A DNA stretch of 64,000 bases from Pseudomonas syringae (GTDB lineage: Bacteria > Pseudomonadota > Gammaproteobacteria > Pseudomonadales > Pseudomonadaceae), in assembly GCF_021606685.1 (NCBI RefSeq), contig NZ_WKCB01000016.1, forward strand, positions 1-64,000. The letters are read 5' to 3'. The notes beneath the pieces were generated by a model. The model was not told where the DNA came from. It saw only the letters and a list, made by a program, of their open reading frames with translations, and did not search any database. Below, piece after piece: positions 1 to 8,866 of this stretch (position 1 is its first letter; each line of letters begins with the position of its first letter). Both the position numbers and the translations under genes were made by a program.

Positions 1-91
1 TGAGATGTGACACCACAGCTCCGTTTTTTCGCCACTCGCGCCCTCGGCCACCCGCCCCCACCATTTTTTTCTTTTGTTTTTATTAGGACAT

Positions 92-1408
92 TTATCTTCC
101 CCCCCCCCCCCCCCGCCACACCTTATTTCCTACGTCGTCCGCCACCAGCAAATCGCCCTGCTGATCAATCACCACGCCCACCGGCCGGCCCATGGCTTTC
201 TCGTCCTTGTCGAGGAAGCCGGTCAGCACATCCACCGGCTGCCCCTTGGGTTGCCCACCCTCGAACGGCACGAAGATCACCTTGTAGCCACTGTGCGGCT
301 TGCGGTTCCACGAACCGTGCTGGCCGATGAACGCGCCGTTGCTGAATTGCGCCGGAAGCTTGCTGCCCTCTGCGAATGTCAGGCCCAGCGACGCCGTATG
401 CGGGCCTACCGCGTAATCCGGCGCAATTGCCTTGGCCACCAGGTCGAGATTCTGTGGGTTCACGCGCACGTCGACGTGCTGCCCGTAATAGCTGAACGGC
501 CAGCCGTAGAACGCGCCATCCTTGACCGAGGTGATGTAGTCCGGCACCAGGTCGCTGCCGATTTCGTCACGCTCATTGACCGCCGTCCACAGCTTGCCGC
601 TTTGCGGTTCCCAGGCCATGCCGTTGGGGTTGCGCAAGCCGGACGCGAAGATGCGGTGCTCGCCGCTGGCGCGATCGACTTCCCAAATCGCTGCGCGACC
701 TTCTTCCGCCTCGAGGCCGTTTTCGCCAACGTTGCTGTTGGAGCCGACGCTCACGTAAAGCTTGCTGCCGTCTTTGCTTGCCACCACGTTCTTGGTCCAG
801 TGGTGGTTGATGCTGCCGCCCGGCAGGTCGACCACGGTGGTGCCGGCTTGTTTAATGGTGGTTTCACCGGGTTGATAGGGGAAGCGCAGCAGCTTGTCCG
901 AATCGGCCACATACAGGTCGTTACCGACCAGTGTCATGCCGAACGGCGAGTTGAGGTTTTCTAGGAACACTGTGCGTGTTTCGGCAACGCCGTCATGGTC
1001 GGCGTCGCGTAGCAGCGTGATGCGGTTCGGGCTTGGCACAGCGGCGCCAGCGCGGCCCATGACCTTCTCCATGACCCAGCCACGAATGCCCTTGGCGTCA
1101 TCCGGCTTGGGCGGTGCGTTGGTTTCGGCCACCAGTACATCGCCATTGGGCAATACGTATAACCAGCGCGGGTGGTCCAGGTCTTGCGCGAATGCCGCCA
1201 CTTGGGTGCCGGCGGCCGCGATTGGTTTTGCGCCGTCGGGCCAGCCGATGGCCGGGGCGATATTCACGGTGGGGATCAGCGTCTTGTTCGGCTCCGGCAA
1301 TTGCGGCGAAGGCCCAGTGCCATCGGCGACTTGCAGGGTAGAGCTTTCACCGCAGGCAGTGAGCGTGCCGGCGAGCATGATGAGTAGGGCGAGTCTGGTT
1401 TTGTGCAT
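92..1408 (-). CDS. PQQ-dependent sugar (sorbosone) dehydrogenase-like lipoprotein
   Basis: The product is 438 residues and starts with a lipoprotein signal whose lipobox reads LTAC at about residues 16-19, so it should be anchored in the envelope facing the periplasm. The rest matches the beta-propeller family of glucose/sorbosone dehydrogenases (recognised from runs such as [12 protein letters not shown] and [13 protein letters not shown]), which oxidise sugars or aldehydes with PQQ. The ATG has a good ribosome site (AAGGAG) just upstream. The last five to six codons run through a 16-base C tract, read as glycines on this strand, so the natural C-terminus is uncertain. The substrate cannot be told from sequence. 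Transcription diverges from the cobalamin operon. Confidence 0.8.
   Translation of the reverse strand: MHKTRLALLIMLAGTLTACGESSTLQVADGTGPSPQLPEPNKTLIPTVNIAPAIGWPDGAKPIAAAGTQVAAFAQDLDHPRWLYVLPNGDVLVAETNAPPKPDDAKGIRGWVMEKVMGRAGAAVPSPNRITLLRDADHDGVAETRTVFLENLNSPFGMTLVGNDLYVADSDKLLRFPYQPGETTIKQAGTTVVDLPGGSINHHWTKNVVASKDGSKLYVSVGSNSNVGENGLEAEEGRAAIWEVDRASGEHRIFASGLRNPNGMAWEPQSGKLWTAVNERDEIGSDLVPDYITSVKDGAFYGWPFSYYGQHVDVRVNPQNLDLVAKAIAPDYAVGPHTASLGLTFAEGSKLPAQFSNGAFIGQHGSWNRKPHSGYKVIFVPFEGGQPKGQPVDVLTGFLDKDEKAMGRPVGVVIDQQGDLLVADDVGNKVWRGGGGGR
99..114. repeat. 16-base C homopolymer
   Basis: Sixteen consecutive C residues lie inside the 3' end of the dehydrogenase gene. The flank at positions 1-98 is T-rich and unlike the rest of the window. 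This is either a slippery tract or a contig-end artefact. Confidence 0.9.
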
Positions 1409-1512
1409 GGTGTTCTCCTTGATACCTGTAGGGGTAGAGGAGGGCGGCGGTGCGATGGTTCAAGTCCGGGGCCAGCTTTAATTGACGCTCCACCGCCAAC
1501 CCACTAACCTTC

Positions 1513-1760
1513 GCGGCTTGTTTCAGGTGCTCTGTGACCCATGGGTCGACAGGGTGAAACAGGGAAGCCGGTGAGTGAGCGCACTTGTACACAGTGCTGC
1601 CGCGATTCCGGCGCTGCCCCCGCAACGGTAAATGAGTCAAGACGCTGCCTTTTGCCACTGTATCGCCTCGCGATATGGGAAGGCGCAACGTCGGCCAGTG
1701 CTCTCTGTGTCTACCCAGAGCAGGCGCGCCACTCATGAGCCCGGAGACCGGCCTGGAGCA
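1513..1760 (+). ncRNA. Cobalamin riboswitch aptamer
   Basis: The leader of cobO carries the conserved blocks of a cobalamin riboswitch in order: GAAACAGGGAAGCCGGTG near 1556-1573, the GCTGCCCCCGCAACGGTAA block near 1613-1631, a GGGAAGGCGC block at about 1677-1686, and the B12 box AGCCCGGAGACCGGCCTG at 1738-1755. The aptamer binds adenosylcobalamin and should lower expression of the downstream biosynthesis genes when B12 is plentiful. The boundaries are approximate. Confidence 0.93.
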
Positions 1761-1761
1761 T

Positions 1762-1803
1762 CCAACAGCATCACGGTGGGCGATGCTTGGCTGTCTGTTT
1801 TTT
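1762..1803 (+). terminator. Probable terminator in the riboswitch expression platform
   Basis: Directly after the B12 box, CCAACAGCATC pairs with GATGCTTGG (1762-1790, with a CA bulge), followed after a few bases by a run of six T at 1798-1803. This is the expected layout of a transcription-terminating expression platform about 45 bases ahead of the cobO start. Only the hairpin and T run are seen. Pairing with the aptamer is inferred. Confidence 0.6.
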
Positions 1804-1848
1804 CTTTTCCTGCCCGCCGTTTTTGTCCAGCCCCAACGGAGAGCTGCC

Positions 1849-2460
1849 ATGACCGATACCCCCGACCGCGACGAACGCCACCTGGCGCGCATGCTGCGCA
1901 AAAAAGCCGTGATCGACGAGCGCATCGCCAACTCCCCCAACGAATGCGGCTTGCTGCTGGTGCTGACCGGCAACGGCAAAGGCAAGAGCAGCTCGGCGTT
2001 CGGCATGCTCGCCCGGGCCATGGGCCACGGTATGCAGTGCGGCGTGGTGCAGTTCATCAAGGGCCGCAACAGCACCGGTGAGGAGCTGTTTTTCCGCCGG
2101 TTCCCCGAGCAGGTGCGTTTTCACGTGATGGGCGAAGGTTTTACCTGGGAAACCCAGGACCGCCAACGCGACATCGCTGCCGCCGAGGCCGCCTGGGCGG
2201 TTTCCCGCGAGCTGCTGCAAGACCCGAGCATCGGCCTGGTGGTGCTGGATGAGCTGAACATCGCCCTCAAGCATGGCTACCTCGACCTTGACCAAGTGCT
2301 TAGCGACCTGCAAGCCCGCCCGCCGATGCAACACGTGGTGGTCACCGGCCGGGGAGCCAAGCCTGAATTGATCGAAATGGGCGACACCGTCACCGAAATG
2401 GGCATGCTCAAGCACGCGTTCCAGGCCGGTATCAAGGCACAGAAGGGCGTCGAACTTTGA
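1849..2460 (+). CDS. cobO: Cob(I)yrinic acid a,c-diamide adenosyltransferase
   Basis: CobO transfers the adenosyl group of ATP to the cobalt of the reduced corrin in the cytoplasm. The protein is 203 residues, the usual length for the family, with the ATP-binding loop GNGKGKSS at residues 41-48 and the family run ARAMGHG soon after. I chose the ATG at 1849 because it is preceded by GGAGAG and gives the standard N-terminus MTDTPDRDERH. A longer upstream reading would run back into the riboswitch. It is the first gene of the B12 operon, and its stop overlaps the TTG start of cobB. Confidence 0.95.
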   Translation: MTDTPDRDERHLARMLRKKAVIDERIANSPNECGLLLVLTGNGKGKSSSAFGMLARAMGHGMQCGVVQFIKGRNSTGEELFFRRFPEQVRFHVMGEGFTWETQDRQRDIAAAEAAWAVSRELLQDPSIGLVVLDELNIALKHGYLDLDQVLSDLQARPPMQHVVVTGRGAKPELIEMGDTVTEMGMLKHAFQAGIKAQKGVEL

Positions 2461-3863
2461 ACCAGCCCCGTCATTGCCCGGCTGTCTTGATCGCCGCGCC
2501 GGCGTCCGGCCAGGGCAAAACCACCGTCACCGCCGCGCTGGCTCGCTTGCACCGCAACCTGGGGCGCAAGGTGCGCGTGTTCAAGTGCGGTCCGGATTTT
2601 CTCGACCCGATGATCCACGAGCGCGCCAGCGGTGCGCCCGTTTATCAGTTGGACATGTGGATGGTGGGCGAGCAGGAGAGTCGCCGCCTGCTGTGGGAAG
2701 CGGCGGGTGAAGCCGACCTGATCCTGATCGAAGGCGTGATGGGCCTGTTCGATGGCACGCCGTCCAGCGCCGACCTGGCGCGGCACTTCGGCGTGCCGGT
2801 GCTGGCGGTGATCGACGGCACCGCCATGGCGCAAACCTTTGGCGCCCTGGCACTGGGCCTCGCGCGTTATCAGCCGGACCTGCCGTTCGCCGGCGTACTG
2901 GCCAACCGCGTCGGCACCCTGCGCCACGCGCAATTGCTGGAAGGCAGCCTCACCGAGGGCCTGCGTTGGTACGGGGCGCTGTCGCGTGAAACCGGGATCG
3001 AACTGCCCAGCCGTCACCTCGGCCTGGTGCAAGCCAGCGAGCTGAATGACCTCGATGTACGCCTGGACGCCGCCGCCCAAGCCCTGGGCAGCAGCTGTGA
3101 AGTCGCGCTGCCGCCGCCGGTGACCTTCGCCGCCCCTCACGTGATCGAGGCCGAGCCGTTGCTGGCCGGTGTGCGCATTGCGGTTGCCCGCGACGAAGCC
3201 TTTGCCTTTACCTACGGCGCGAGCCTCGACCTGCTGCGGGCGATGGGGGCCGAACTGAGCTTCTTCTCGCCGATCCATGATCGCGAACTGCCTGACGCCG
3301 ACAGCCTCTATCTGCCCGGTGGCTACCCGGAGTTGCACCACCTGGCGCTGGCACACAACACCTCGATGCTCAACGCTATCCGTGCCCATCACGCCGCCGG
3401 CAAGCCCTTGCTCGCCGAGTGCGGCGGCATGTTGTACCTGCTCGATTCGCTGACCGACGTCGACGGCACCCGTGCCGAGTTGGTCGGTTTGCTGCAGGGC
3501 GATGCCGTGATGCAAAAGAAGCTGGCGGCGCTGGCCCTGCAAAATGTCGAACTGCCGGAAGGCCTGTTGCGCGGGCACACCTATCACCATTCCCTGACCA
3601 GCACCAAATGGCAGCCGATCGCCCGTGGCCTGAGCCCCAATGGTGGGCGCGGCGCCGAGGCGGTGTATCGGCAGGGACGCATGACCGCTTCCTACGTGCA
3701 TTTTTACTTTCCGTCGAATCCGGCAGCGGTGGCCGCGCTCTTCGCGCCGGGCCCTGAGGCCGCTATCGCAGGCACGCCAGCGCCCACATTGGAGGGTGTT
3801 TCAACGCGGTCAACGGTGGGAGGGGCGGAGCGACGATTCGACGTGCCCGCGAACAGGCCATGA
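2457..3863 (+). CDS. cobB: Cobyrinate a,c-diamide synthase (glutamine-hydrolysing), REP-extended C-terminus
   Basis: CobB amidates the a and c acetate side chains of cobyrinate or hydrogenobyrinate, using glutamine and ATP. The N-terminal DTB synthetase-like domain has the loop APASGQGKTT at about residues 11-20. The class I glutaminase domain has its catalytic cysteine at residue 322 in AECGGM. The start is a TTG overlapping the cobO stop. At 468 residues the protein is about 35 longer than usual. The normal end is expected near the PSNPAAVAALFAP run, and residues from about 436 onward are encoded by an inserted REP pair. The stop codon lies inside the ATGA overlap with bluB. Confidence 0.92.
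   Translation: MNQPRHCPAVLIAAPASGQGKTTVTAALARLHRNLGRKVRVFKCGPDFLDPMIHERASGAPVYQLDMWMVGEQESRRLLWEAAGEADLILIEGVMGLFDGTPSSADLARHFGVPVLAVIDGTAMAQTFGALALGLARYQPDLPFAGVLANRVGTLRHAQLLEGSLTEGLRWYGALSRETGIELPSRHLGLVQASELNDLDVRLDAAAQALGSSCEVALPPPVTFAAPHVIEAEPLLAGVRIAVARDEAFAFTYGASLDLLRAMGAELSFFSPIHDRELPDADSLYLPGGYPELHHLALAHNTSMLNAIRAHHAAGKPLLAECGGMLYLLDSLTDVDGTRAELVGLLQGDAVMQKKLAALALQNVELPEGLLRGHTYHHSLTSTKWQPIARGLSPNGGRGAEAVYRQGRMTASYVHFYFPSNPAAVAALFAPGPEAAIAGTPAPTLEGVSTRSTVGGAERRFDVPANRP
3761..3854. repeat. REP doublet inside the 3' end of cobB
   Basis: The stretch starts with GCTATCGCAGGCACGCCAGC, a fluorescens-type REP arm, and ends with an opposite-facing arm GTGGGAGGGGCGG followed by GCGACGATTCGAC. 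The second arm matches the copy at 19742 almost base for base. The doublet is read in frame as the last ~33 codons of cobB. Confidence 0.75.
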
Positions 3864-4510
3864 CCGACAACGCCTTCCCCGAGGCCGACCGCCAGGCCGT
3901 CTACCGCGCCATCGCCGAACGCCGCGATATGCGCCACTTCAGCGGCGGCACTGTCGCCCCCGAATTGCTCCACCGCCTGCTCCAGGCCGCGCACCAGGCG
4001 CCGAGTGTCGGTTTGATGCAGCCTTGGCGTTTTATCCGCATCAGCGACCGTGCGTTGCGTGGGCAGATTCAACAGTTGGTGGAAGAGGAGCGCGTGCGCA
4101 CCGCCGAAGCCTTGGGCGAGCGCTCTGATGCGTTCATGAAACTCAAGGTTGAAGGCATCCATGACTGCGCTGAAGTGCTGGTGGCGGCGCTGATGGATGA
4201 TCGCGAGCGGCATATTTTCGGGCGGCGCACCTTGCCGGAAATGGACATGGCCTCGCTGTCCTGTGCGATCCAGAATTTGTGGCTGGCGGCCCGCGTCGAA
4301 GGCTTGGGCATGGGCTGGGTTTCGCTGTTCGACCCCCAGGCCCTGGCCGGCCTGCTCGGCCTGCCGCCCGGTGCCAAACCCTTGGCCGTGTTGTGCCTGG
4401 GGCCCGTTGCCGAGTTCTATCCGGCACCGATGTTGCAACTCGAAGGCTGGACCGAACCACGGCCGCTGAGTGACATGCTGTATGAGAATGTGTGGGGAGT
4501 AAGTCAATGA
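3860..4510 (+). CDS. bluB: 5,6-dimethylbenzimidazole synthase
   Basis: BluB converts reduced FMN with oxygen into 5,6-dimethylbenzimidazole, the lower ligand of B12. The 216-residue protein is a nitroreductase-fold family member with the typical start region [14 protein letters not shown] and the [12 protein letters not shown] run that shapes the flavin pocket. ATGA couples it to cobB upstream, and a second ATGA couples it to cbiB downstream, so translation of the three genes is probably linked. Its presence means the organism can make its own lower ligand aerobically. Confidence 0.95.
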   Translation: MTDNAFPEADRQAVYRAIAERRDMRHFSGGTVAPELLHRLLQAAHQAPSVGLMQPWRFIRISDRALRGQIQQLVEEERVRTAEALGERSDAFMKLKVEGIHDCAEVLVAALMDDRERHIFGRRTLPEMDMASLSCAIQNLWLAARVEGLGMGWVSLFDPQALAGLLGLPPGAKPLAVLCLGPVAEFYPAPMLQLEGWTEPRPLSDMLYENVWGVSQ

Positions 4511-5415
4511 GTGTGGCCTTGCTGTGTGTCGCTGCGGTGGCGCTGGATGCGCTGCTGGGCGAGCCCAGGCGCTGGCATCCGCTGGTAGCGTTCGGCACAT
4601 TCGCCGGGCGCATCGAGCAGCGTTTCAACAGCGGTGGCCGGGGCTGGCGCAGCCATGGCGTGACCGCGTGGGTTATCGCAGTGGTGCCGTTGACCCTGCT
4701 GGCCACCGCCTTGTCTTGGGCGCCGTATATCGGCTGGGTGCTGGAGATCGTCGCGCTGTACTTGGCGCTGGGCATGCGCAGCCTCGGTGAACATGTGATC
4801 CCGGTGGCCCAGGCATTGCGCAGTGATGACCTGGATGAAGCGCGTAAGCGCGTGAGCTACCTGGTCAGCCGCCAGACCAGCGAGCTGGACAGCACTGAAG
4901 TTGCCCGGGCCGCCACCGAATCCGTGCTGGAAAACGGCAGCGACGCGGTGTTTGCCGCGCTGTTCTGGTTTGTGGTCGCCGGCGTGCCGGGCGTGGTGCT
5001 CTACCGCCTGAGCAACACGCTCGACGCCATGTGGGGCTATCGCAACGAACGCTTTGAACGCTTCGGCTGGGCTGCGGCAAAAATCGATGATGTGCTGAAC
5101 TACATTCCTGCCCGCCTGGTGGCCTTGACCTACGCAGTTCTGGGCAAGACCCGGCTGGCGCTCTCGTGCTGGCGCACCCAGGGCCCGACCTGGGACAGCC
5201 CCAACGCTGGCCCGGTGATGGCTGCCGGTGCAGGCGCCCTGGGCGTAGAGTTGGGCGGAGCCGCGATCTACCACGGTGAAGTGCATCAGCGCCCGCCACT
5301 GGGCGAAGGCCCGCCAGCGGACGCCGACGCCATCGACCGGGGCTGGCAACTGGTGCAGCGCGGCGTATGGTTGTGGCTGCTGATCCTATGTGCGGGGGCG
5401 CAATTCTATGCTTGA
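4507..5415 (+). CDS. cbiB: Adenosylcobinamide-phosphate synthase
   Basis: CbiB joins aminopropanol phosphate (made by the next gene product) to adenosylcobyric acid. The protein is 302 residues and an inner-membrane protein with several hydrophobic stretches (for example around residues 50-100 and 145-165). The family start [19 protein letters not shown] and the run [19 protein letters not shown] are present. The ATG at 4507 overlaps the bluB stop, and the 3' end overlaps the next gene by 8 bases. It is also called CobD in Pseudomonas denitrificans naming. Confidence 0.94.
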   Translation: MSVALLCVAAVALDALLGEPRRWHPLVAFGTFAGRIEQRFNSGGRGWRSHGVTAWVIAVVPLTLLATALSWAPYIGWVLEIVALYLALGMRSLGEHVIPVAQALRSDDLDEARKRVSYLVSRQTSELDSTEVARAATESVLENGSDAVFAALFWFVVAGVPGVVLYRLSNTLDAMWGYRNERFERFGWAAAKIDDVLNYIPARLVALTYAVLGKTRLALSCWRTQGPTWDSPNAGPVMAAGAGALGVELGGAAIYHGEVHQRPPLGEGPPADADAIDRGWQLVQRGVWLWLLILCAGAQFYA

Positions 5416-6397
5416 ACACGGTGGTCGACTGCGCAAGGCGGCGCTCCAGTACGGGATCGCCGAGGCCGATTGGCTCGACCTGTCCAGCGGCCTTGCGCCA
5501 TGGCCATGGCCGATCCCCGAGATTCCGTTGCGGGCCTGGGCGCGTCTGCCCGAAACCGATGACGGCCTGGAGCAAGCCGCCAGCGACTACTACGGCGCCG
5601 CGCATCTGCTGCCGGTGCCCGGTTCACAGGCGGCGATCCAACTGCTGCCGCGCCTGCGCCGGGCCGGCAAGGTCGGCGTGTTGTCGCCGTGCTACGCCGA
5701 GCACGCCGAAGCCTGGCGCCGCGCGGGTTATGTGGTGCGGGAAGTGCAGGAGCAGGAAGTCGACTTCTTCCTCGACAGCCTCGATGTGCTGGTGGTGGTC
5801 AATCCCAACAACCCCACAGGCCTCAGCCTGACCCCGCAACGCCTGCTCGACTGGCACGCACGCCTGGCCCAGCGTGGGGGGTGGCTGGTGGTGGATGAGG
5901 CGTTCATGGACGTCACCCCGCACTTGAGCCTGGCGGGCCAGGCCCATCAGGTTGGGCTGATCGTGCTGCGCTCGTTTGGCAAGTTTTTCGGGTTGGCCGG
6001 CGTGCGGCTGGGCTTTGTGCTGGCCGAACGCAGGCTGCTCAAGTTGCTCGCCGAGCAAGTCGGGCCGTGGGCGGTCAGCGGGCCGACGCGGGTGTTGGGC
6101 CAGGTGTGCCTGCGCGACACCGCCGGGCATGCGAGGCAACGTACGCGTTGCCTCGAGGCCGGCCAGCGCCTGTACAGCGTGCTTGAGCGCCATGGCTTGC
6201 AGCCCCAGGGCGGCTGCGCCTTGTTCCAATGGCTGATCACCCCGCACGCCGAACGCCTGCACGCCTTCATGGCCCAGCGCGGCATCCTGCTGCGCCTGTT
6301 TGCCCACGACAGCAGCCTGCGCTTTGGCCTGCCCGACACCGAGACGGACTGGCTGCGCCTCGACGCGGCCCTGGCCGCCTACAAGGAAGCCGTATGA
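5408..6397 (+). CDS. cobD: Threonine-phosphate decarboxylase (class I/II aminotransferase fold)
   Basis: This PLP enzyme decarboxylates L-threonine O-3-phosphate to (R)-1-amino-2-propanol phosphate, the arm used by CbiB. The protein is 329 residues. The PLP lysine is K192 in [10 protein letters not shown], and the NPNNPTG run near residues 130-136 is the standard fold-type I motif. The ATG at 5408 lies within the cbiB coding sequence, which fits translational coupling. In P. denitrificans naming the same protein is CobC. The next gene starts within its last codons (ATGA). Confidence 0.92.
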   Translation: MLEHGGRLRKAALQYGIAEADWLDLSSGLAPWPWPIPEIPLRAWARLPETDDGLEQAASDYYGAAHLLPVPGSQAAIQLLPRLRRAGKVGVLSPCYAEHAEAWRRAGYVVREVQEQEVDFFLDSLDVLVVVNPNNPTGLSLTPQRLLDWHARLAQRGGWLVVDEAFMDVTPHLSLAGQAHQVGLIVLRSFGKFFGLAGVRLGFVLAERRLLKLLAEQVGPWAVSGPTRVLGQVCLRDTAGHARQRTRCLEAGQRLYSVLERHGLQPQGGCALFQWLITPHAERLHAFMAQRGILLRLFAHDSSLRFGLPDTETDWLRLDAALAAYKEAV

Positions 6398-7845
6398 CGA
6401 CGCTGATGGTGCAAGGCACCACCTCCGATGCCGGTAAAAGTACGCTGGTGACGGCGTTGTGTCGCTGGCTGGTACGCCAGGGCGTGGCGGTGGCACCGTT
6501 CAAACCACAGAACATGGCGCTCAACAGCGCCGTGACCGCCGAGGGTGGCGAGATCGGCCGCGCCCAGGCCGTGCAGGCCCAGGCGGCCAACCTGGCACCC
6601 CATACCGATATGAACCCGGTGCTGCTCAAACCCAACAGCGACACCGGCTCCCAAGTGATCATCCATGGTCGCGCCGTGACCAGCATGAACGCGGTGGCCT
6701 ATCACGACTACAAAGCCATTGCGATGCAGGCGGTGCTCGCCTCCCACGCGCGGTTGAGCGACGCCTATCCGGTGGTGATGGTGGAGGGCGCGGGGTCGCC
6801 TGCAGAGATCAATCTGCGCGCCAACGACATCGCCAACATGGGCTTCGCCGAAGCGGTGGACTGCCCGGTGCTGCTGATCGCCGATATCAATCGCGGCGGC
6901 GTGTTCGCCCATCTGGTCGGCACTCTGGAATTGCTGTCGCCGAGCGAGCAGGCCCGGGTCAAGGGTTTCATCATCAACCGCTTTCGCGGCGATATCGCAC
7001 TGCTGCAACCAGGCCTGGACTGGCTGCAAGCGCGCACCGGCAAACCGGTGGTGGGCGTACTGCCCTACGTGATGGACCTGCACCTGGAAGCCGAGGACGG
7101 CATCGACCAACGCCAGATCGACAAGGCGGCGCAGGTACTCAAGGTGGTGGTGCCGGTGTTGCCGCGCATCAGCAACCATACGGATTTCGACCCTTTGCGC
7201 CTGCACCCCCAGGTGGATTTGCAGTTTGTCGGGCCAGGCCAGCCGATCCCGGCGGTCGACCTGATTATCCTGCCCGGCTCCAAAAGCGTGCGCAGTGACC
7301 TGGCGTATCTGCGTGCCAATGGCTGGGACACCGCTGTGGCGCGGCATTTGCGCTACGGCGGCAAGGTGCTGGGGATTTGTGGCGGGCTGCAGATGCTCGG
7401 CGAGCAGGTGCATGACCCGCTGGGCCTGGAAGGTCCTGCCGGTTCCAGTGCGGGCCTGGGGCTGCTGACGTTCAGCACGACCCTGGAAGAAGAGAAGCAG
7501 CTGCGCAATGTGCGTGGGCGTTTGTTGCTCGAGAATGCCGAGGTCAGCGGCTATGAGATTCATGCCGGTGTGACCTCTGGCGATGGTTTGTCTCGGGCTG
7601 CGGTGCAGTTGGATGATGGTCGCAGTGATGGGGCTTTGAGTGCCGATGGGCAGATTCTTGGGACCTACCTGCATGGGTTGTTTGAGACGCCGGCGGCGTG
7701 CAGTGCTTTGCTGCGTTGGGCTGGGCTGCAGGATGTGCAGGAGGTGGATTACCACGCCTTGCGCGAGCGCGATATCGAGCGGTTGGCGGATCTGGTCGAG
7801 AACCATCTGGATACCGGCTTGTTGCGCACGCTATGTGGGATTTGA
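6394..7845 (+). CDS. cobQ: Cobyric acid synthase
   Basis: CobQ carries out four glutamine-dependent amidations (b, d, e and g side chains) of adenosylcobyrinic a,c-diamide. The 483-residue protein has the usual two-domain build: a DTB-synthetase-like ATPase with [11 protein letters not shown] at residues 7-17, and a C-terminal glutaminase with the nucleophile C329 in [10 protein letters not shown]. The start ATG overlaps the previous stop. After this gene the operon is interrupted by about 1 kb of repeats before cobU. Codon choice becomes slightly less G+C-rich in the last 300 bases. Confidence 0.95.
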   Translation: MTTLMVQGTTSDAGKSTLVTALCRWLVRQGVAVAPFKPQNMALNSAVTAEGGEIGRAQAVQAQAANLAPHTDMNPVLLKPNSDTGSQVIIHGRAVTSMNAVAYHDYKAIAMQAVLASHARLSDAYPVVMVEGAGSPAEINLRANDIANMGFAEAVDCPVLLIADINRGGVFAHLVGTLELLSPSEQARVKGFIINRFRGDIALLQPGLDWLQARTGKPVVGVLPYVMDLHLEAEDGIDQRQIDKAAQVLKVVVPVLPRISNHTDFDPLRLHPQVDLQFVGPGQPIPAVDLIILPGSKSVRSDLAYLRANGWDTAVARHLRYGGKVLGICGGLQMLGEQVHDPLGLEGPAGSSAGLGLLTFSTTLEEEKQLRNVRGRLLLENAEVSGYEIHAGVTSGDGLSRAAVQLDDGRSDGALSADGQILGTYLHGLFETPAACSALLRWAGLQDVQEVDYHALRERDIERLADLVENHLDTGLLRTLCGI

Positions 7846-7866
7846 CTGTGCGCCAGCGGTCTCGTT

Positions 7867-8253
7867 GTGGGAGCGGGCTTGCCTGCGCCGACCACTATTT
7901 AACTGACGCACCACGCCCCAAAGGTGGGAGCGAGCTTGCTCGCGAATGCGGTGTGTCGGTGGGCATATCCGTTGCTGCGGTAACGGCTGCTGAGGGTTCC
8001 GCTCTTACAGCGGGTCACTTTTGGAAAGACCCAAAAGTAACCAAAAGGTCTTCGCCCCACCCCTCGGCACCTCGCCTAGGCTCGGTGTGCCCTCACTCCG
8101 GCTTGAATCCGTGGGCCGCCGCGATGGGCCATCCTTGGCCCAGCGCGGCTAACCCGGCGTCCTGCCGGGTTGCCCACGGATTCAAGCCTGCGTTCGGCCA
8201 GCGGGGTTTGACGGGGCGCCTGAGATCAAAATCCAAAGCCGATCTGCTTATTT
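7867..8253. repeat. Tandem repeat unit 1 (~387 nt) with three-way-junction core
   Basis: The unit opens with a REP arm (GTGGGAGCGGGCTTGCC), carries a second REP arm near 7926, and then a hairpin at 8013-8042 (GGTCACTTTTGG against CCAAAAGTAACC, one mismatch). It next has a 17 bp inverted repeat, 8100-8116 with 8172-8188. That repeat encloses two further hairpins, 8118-8149 and 8152-8170. The next unit is nearly identical but has 15 extra bases near its start. No coding sequence is supported here. Confidence 0.9.
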
Positions 8254-8655
8254 GTGGGAGCGGGCTTGCCTGCGATGGCGGCCCGAGAGCCGACCACTAT
8301 TCAGCTGACGCACCACGCCCCAAAGGTGGGAGCGGGCTTGCTCGCGAAGGCGGTGTGTCGGTGTGTATATCCGTTGCTGCGGTAACGGCTGCTGAGGGTT
8401 CCGCTCTTACAGCGGGTCACTTTTGGAAAGACCCAAAAGTAACCAAAAGGTCTTCGCCCCACCCCTCGGCACCTCGCTCAGGCTCGGTGTGCCCTCACTC
8501 CGGCTTGAATCCGTGGGCCGCCGCGATGGGCCATCCTTGGCCCAGCGCGGCTAACCCGGCGTCCTGCCGGGTTGCCCACGGATTCAAGCCGGCGTTCGGC
8601 CAGCGGGGTTTGACGGGGCGCCTGAGGTCAAAATCCAAAGCCGATCTGCTTATTT
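8254..8655. repeat. Tandem repeat unit 2 (402 nt)
   Basis: A near-identical copy of unit 1, offset by 402 bases in its second half. The 17 bp outer stem lies at 8502-8518 and 8574-8590, and the two inner hairpins are preserved. Only scattered single-base differences separate the copies, for example GCCTAGG against GCTCAGG, so the duplication is recent or kept similar by gene conversion. Confidence 0.9.
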
Positions 8656-8764
8656 GTGGGAGCGGGCTTGCCTGCGCTGGCGGCCCGAGAGCCGACCATT
8701 ATTCACCTGACGCACCACACCCCAAATGTGGGAGCGGGCTTGCTCGCGAAGGCGGTGTGTCGGT
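8656..8764. repeat. Partial third copy of the tandem unit
   Basis: Only the first ~109 bases of the unit are present: the REP arm, the GGCGGCCCGAGAGCCGACC stretch and the second REP arm. After that the sequence diverges and runs into the REP doublet upstream of cobU. Confidence 0.85.
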
Positions 8765-8817
8765 CGCTGATGTGTTACCTGGCCCATCGTATTCGCGAGC
8801 AAGCCCGCTCCCACATT
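8725..8817. repeat. Perfect inverted REP doublet (REPIN) upstream of cobU
   Basis: A 26-base arm at 8725-8750 (starting AATGTGGGAGCGGGC) is perfectly inverted at 8792-8817, with about 41 bases between. It ends 49 bases before the cobU start. It can form a long hairpin in RNA or single-stranded DNA. Confidence 0.9.
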
Positions 8818-8866
8818 CGAGGCCGTCGGTCTCAAACGATCAGCAGGCCGAAAAGGGTGGCTTTCC

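Noticed and set aside
7867..8817. Regularly spaced repeats taken as a CRISPR array
   Set aside because: The repeated unit is ~400 bases, with REP arms and no short unique spacers of 30-40 bases, and no cas genes are present.
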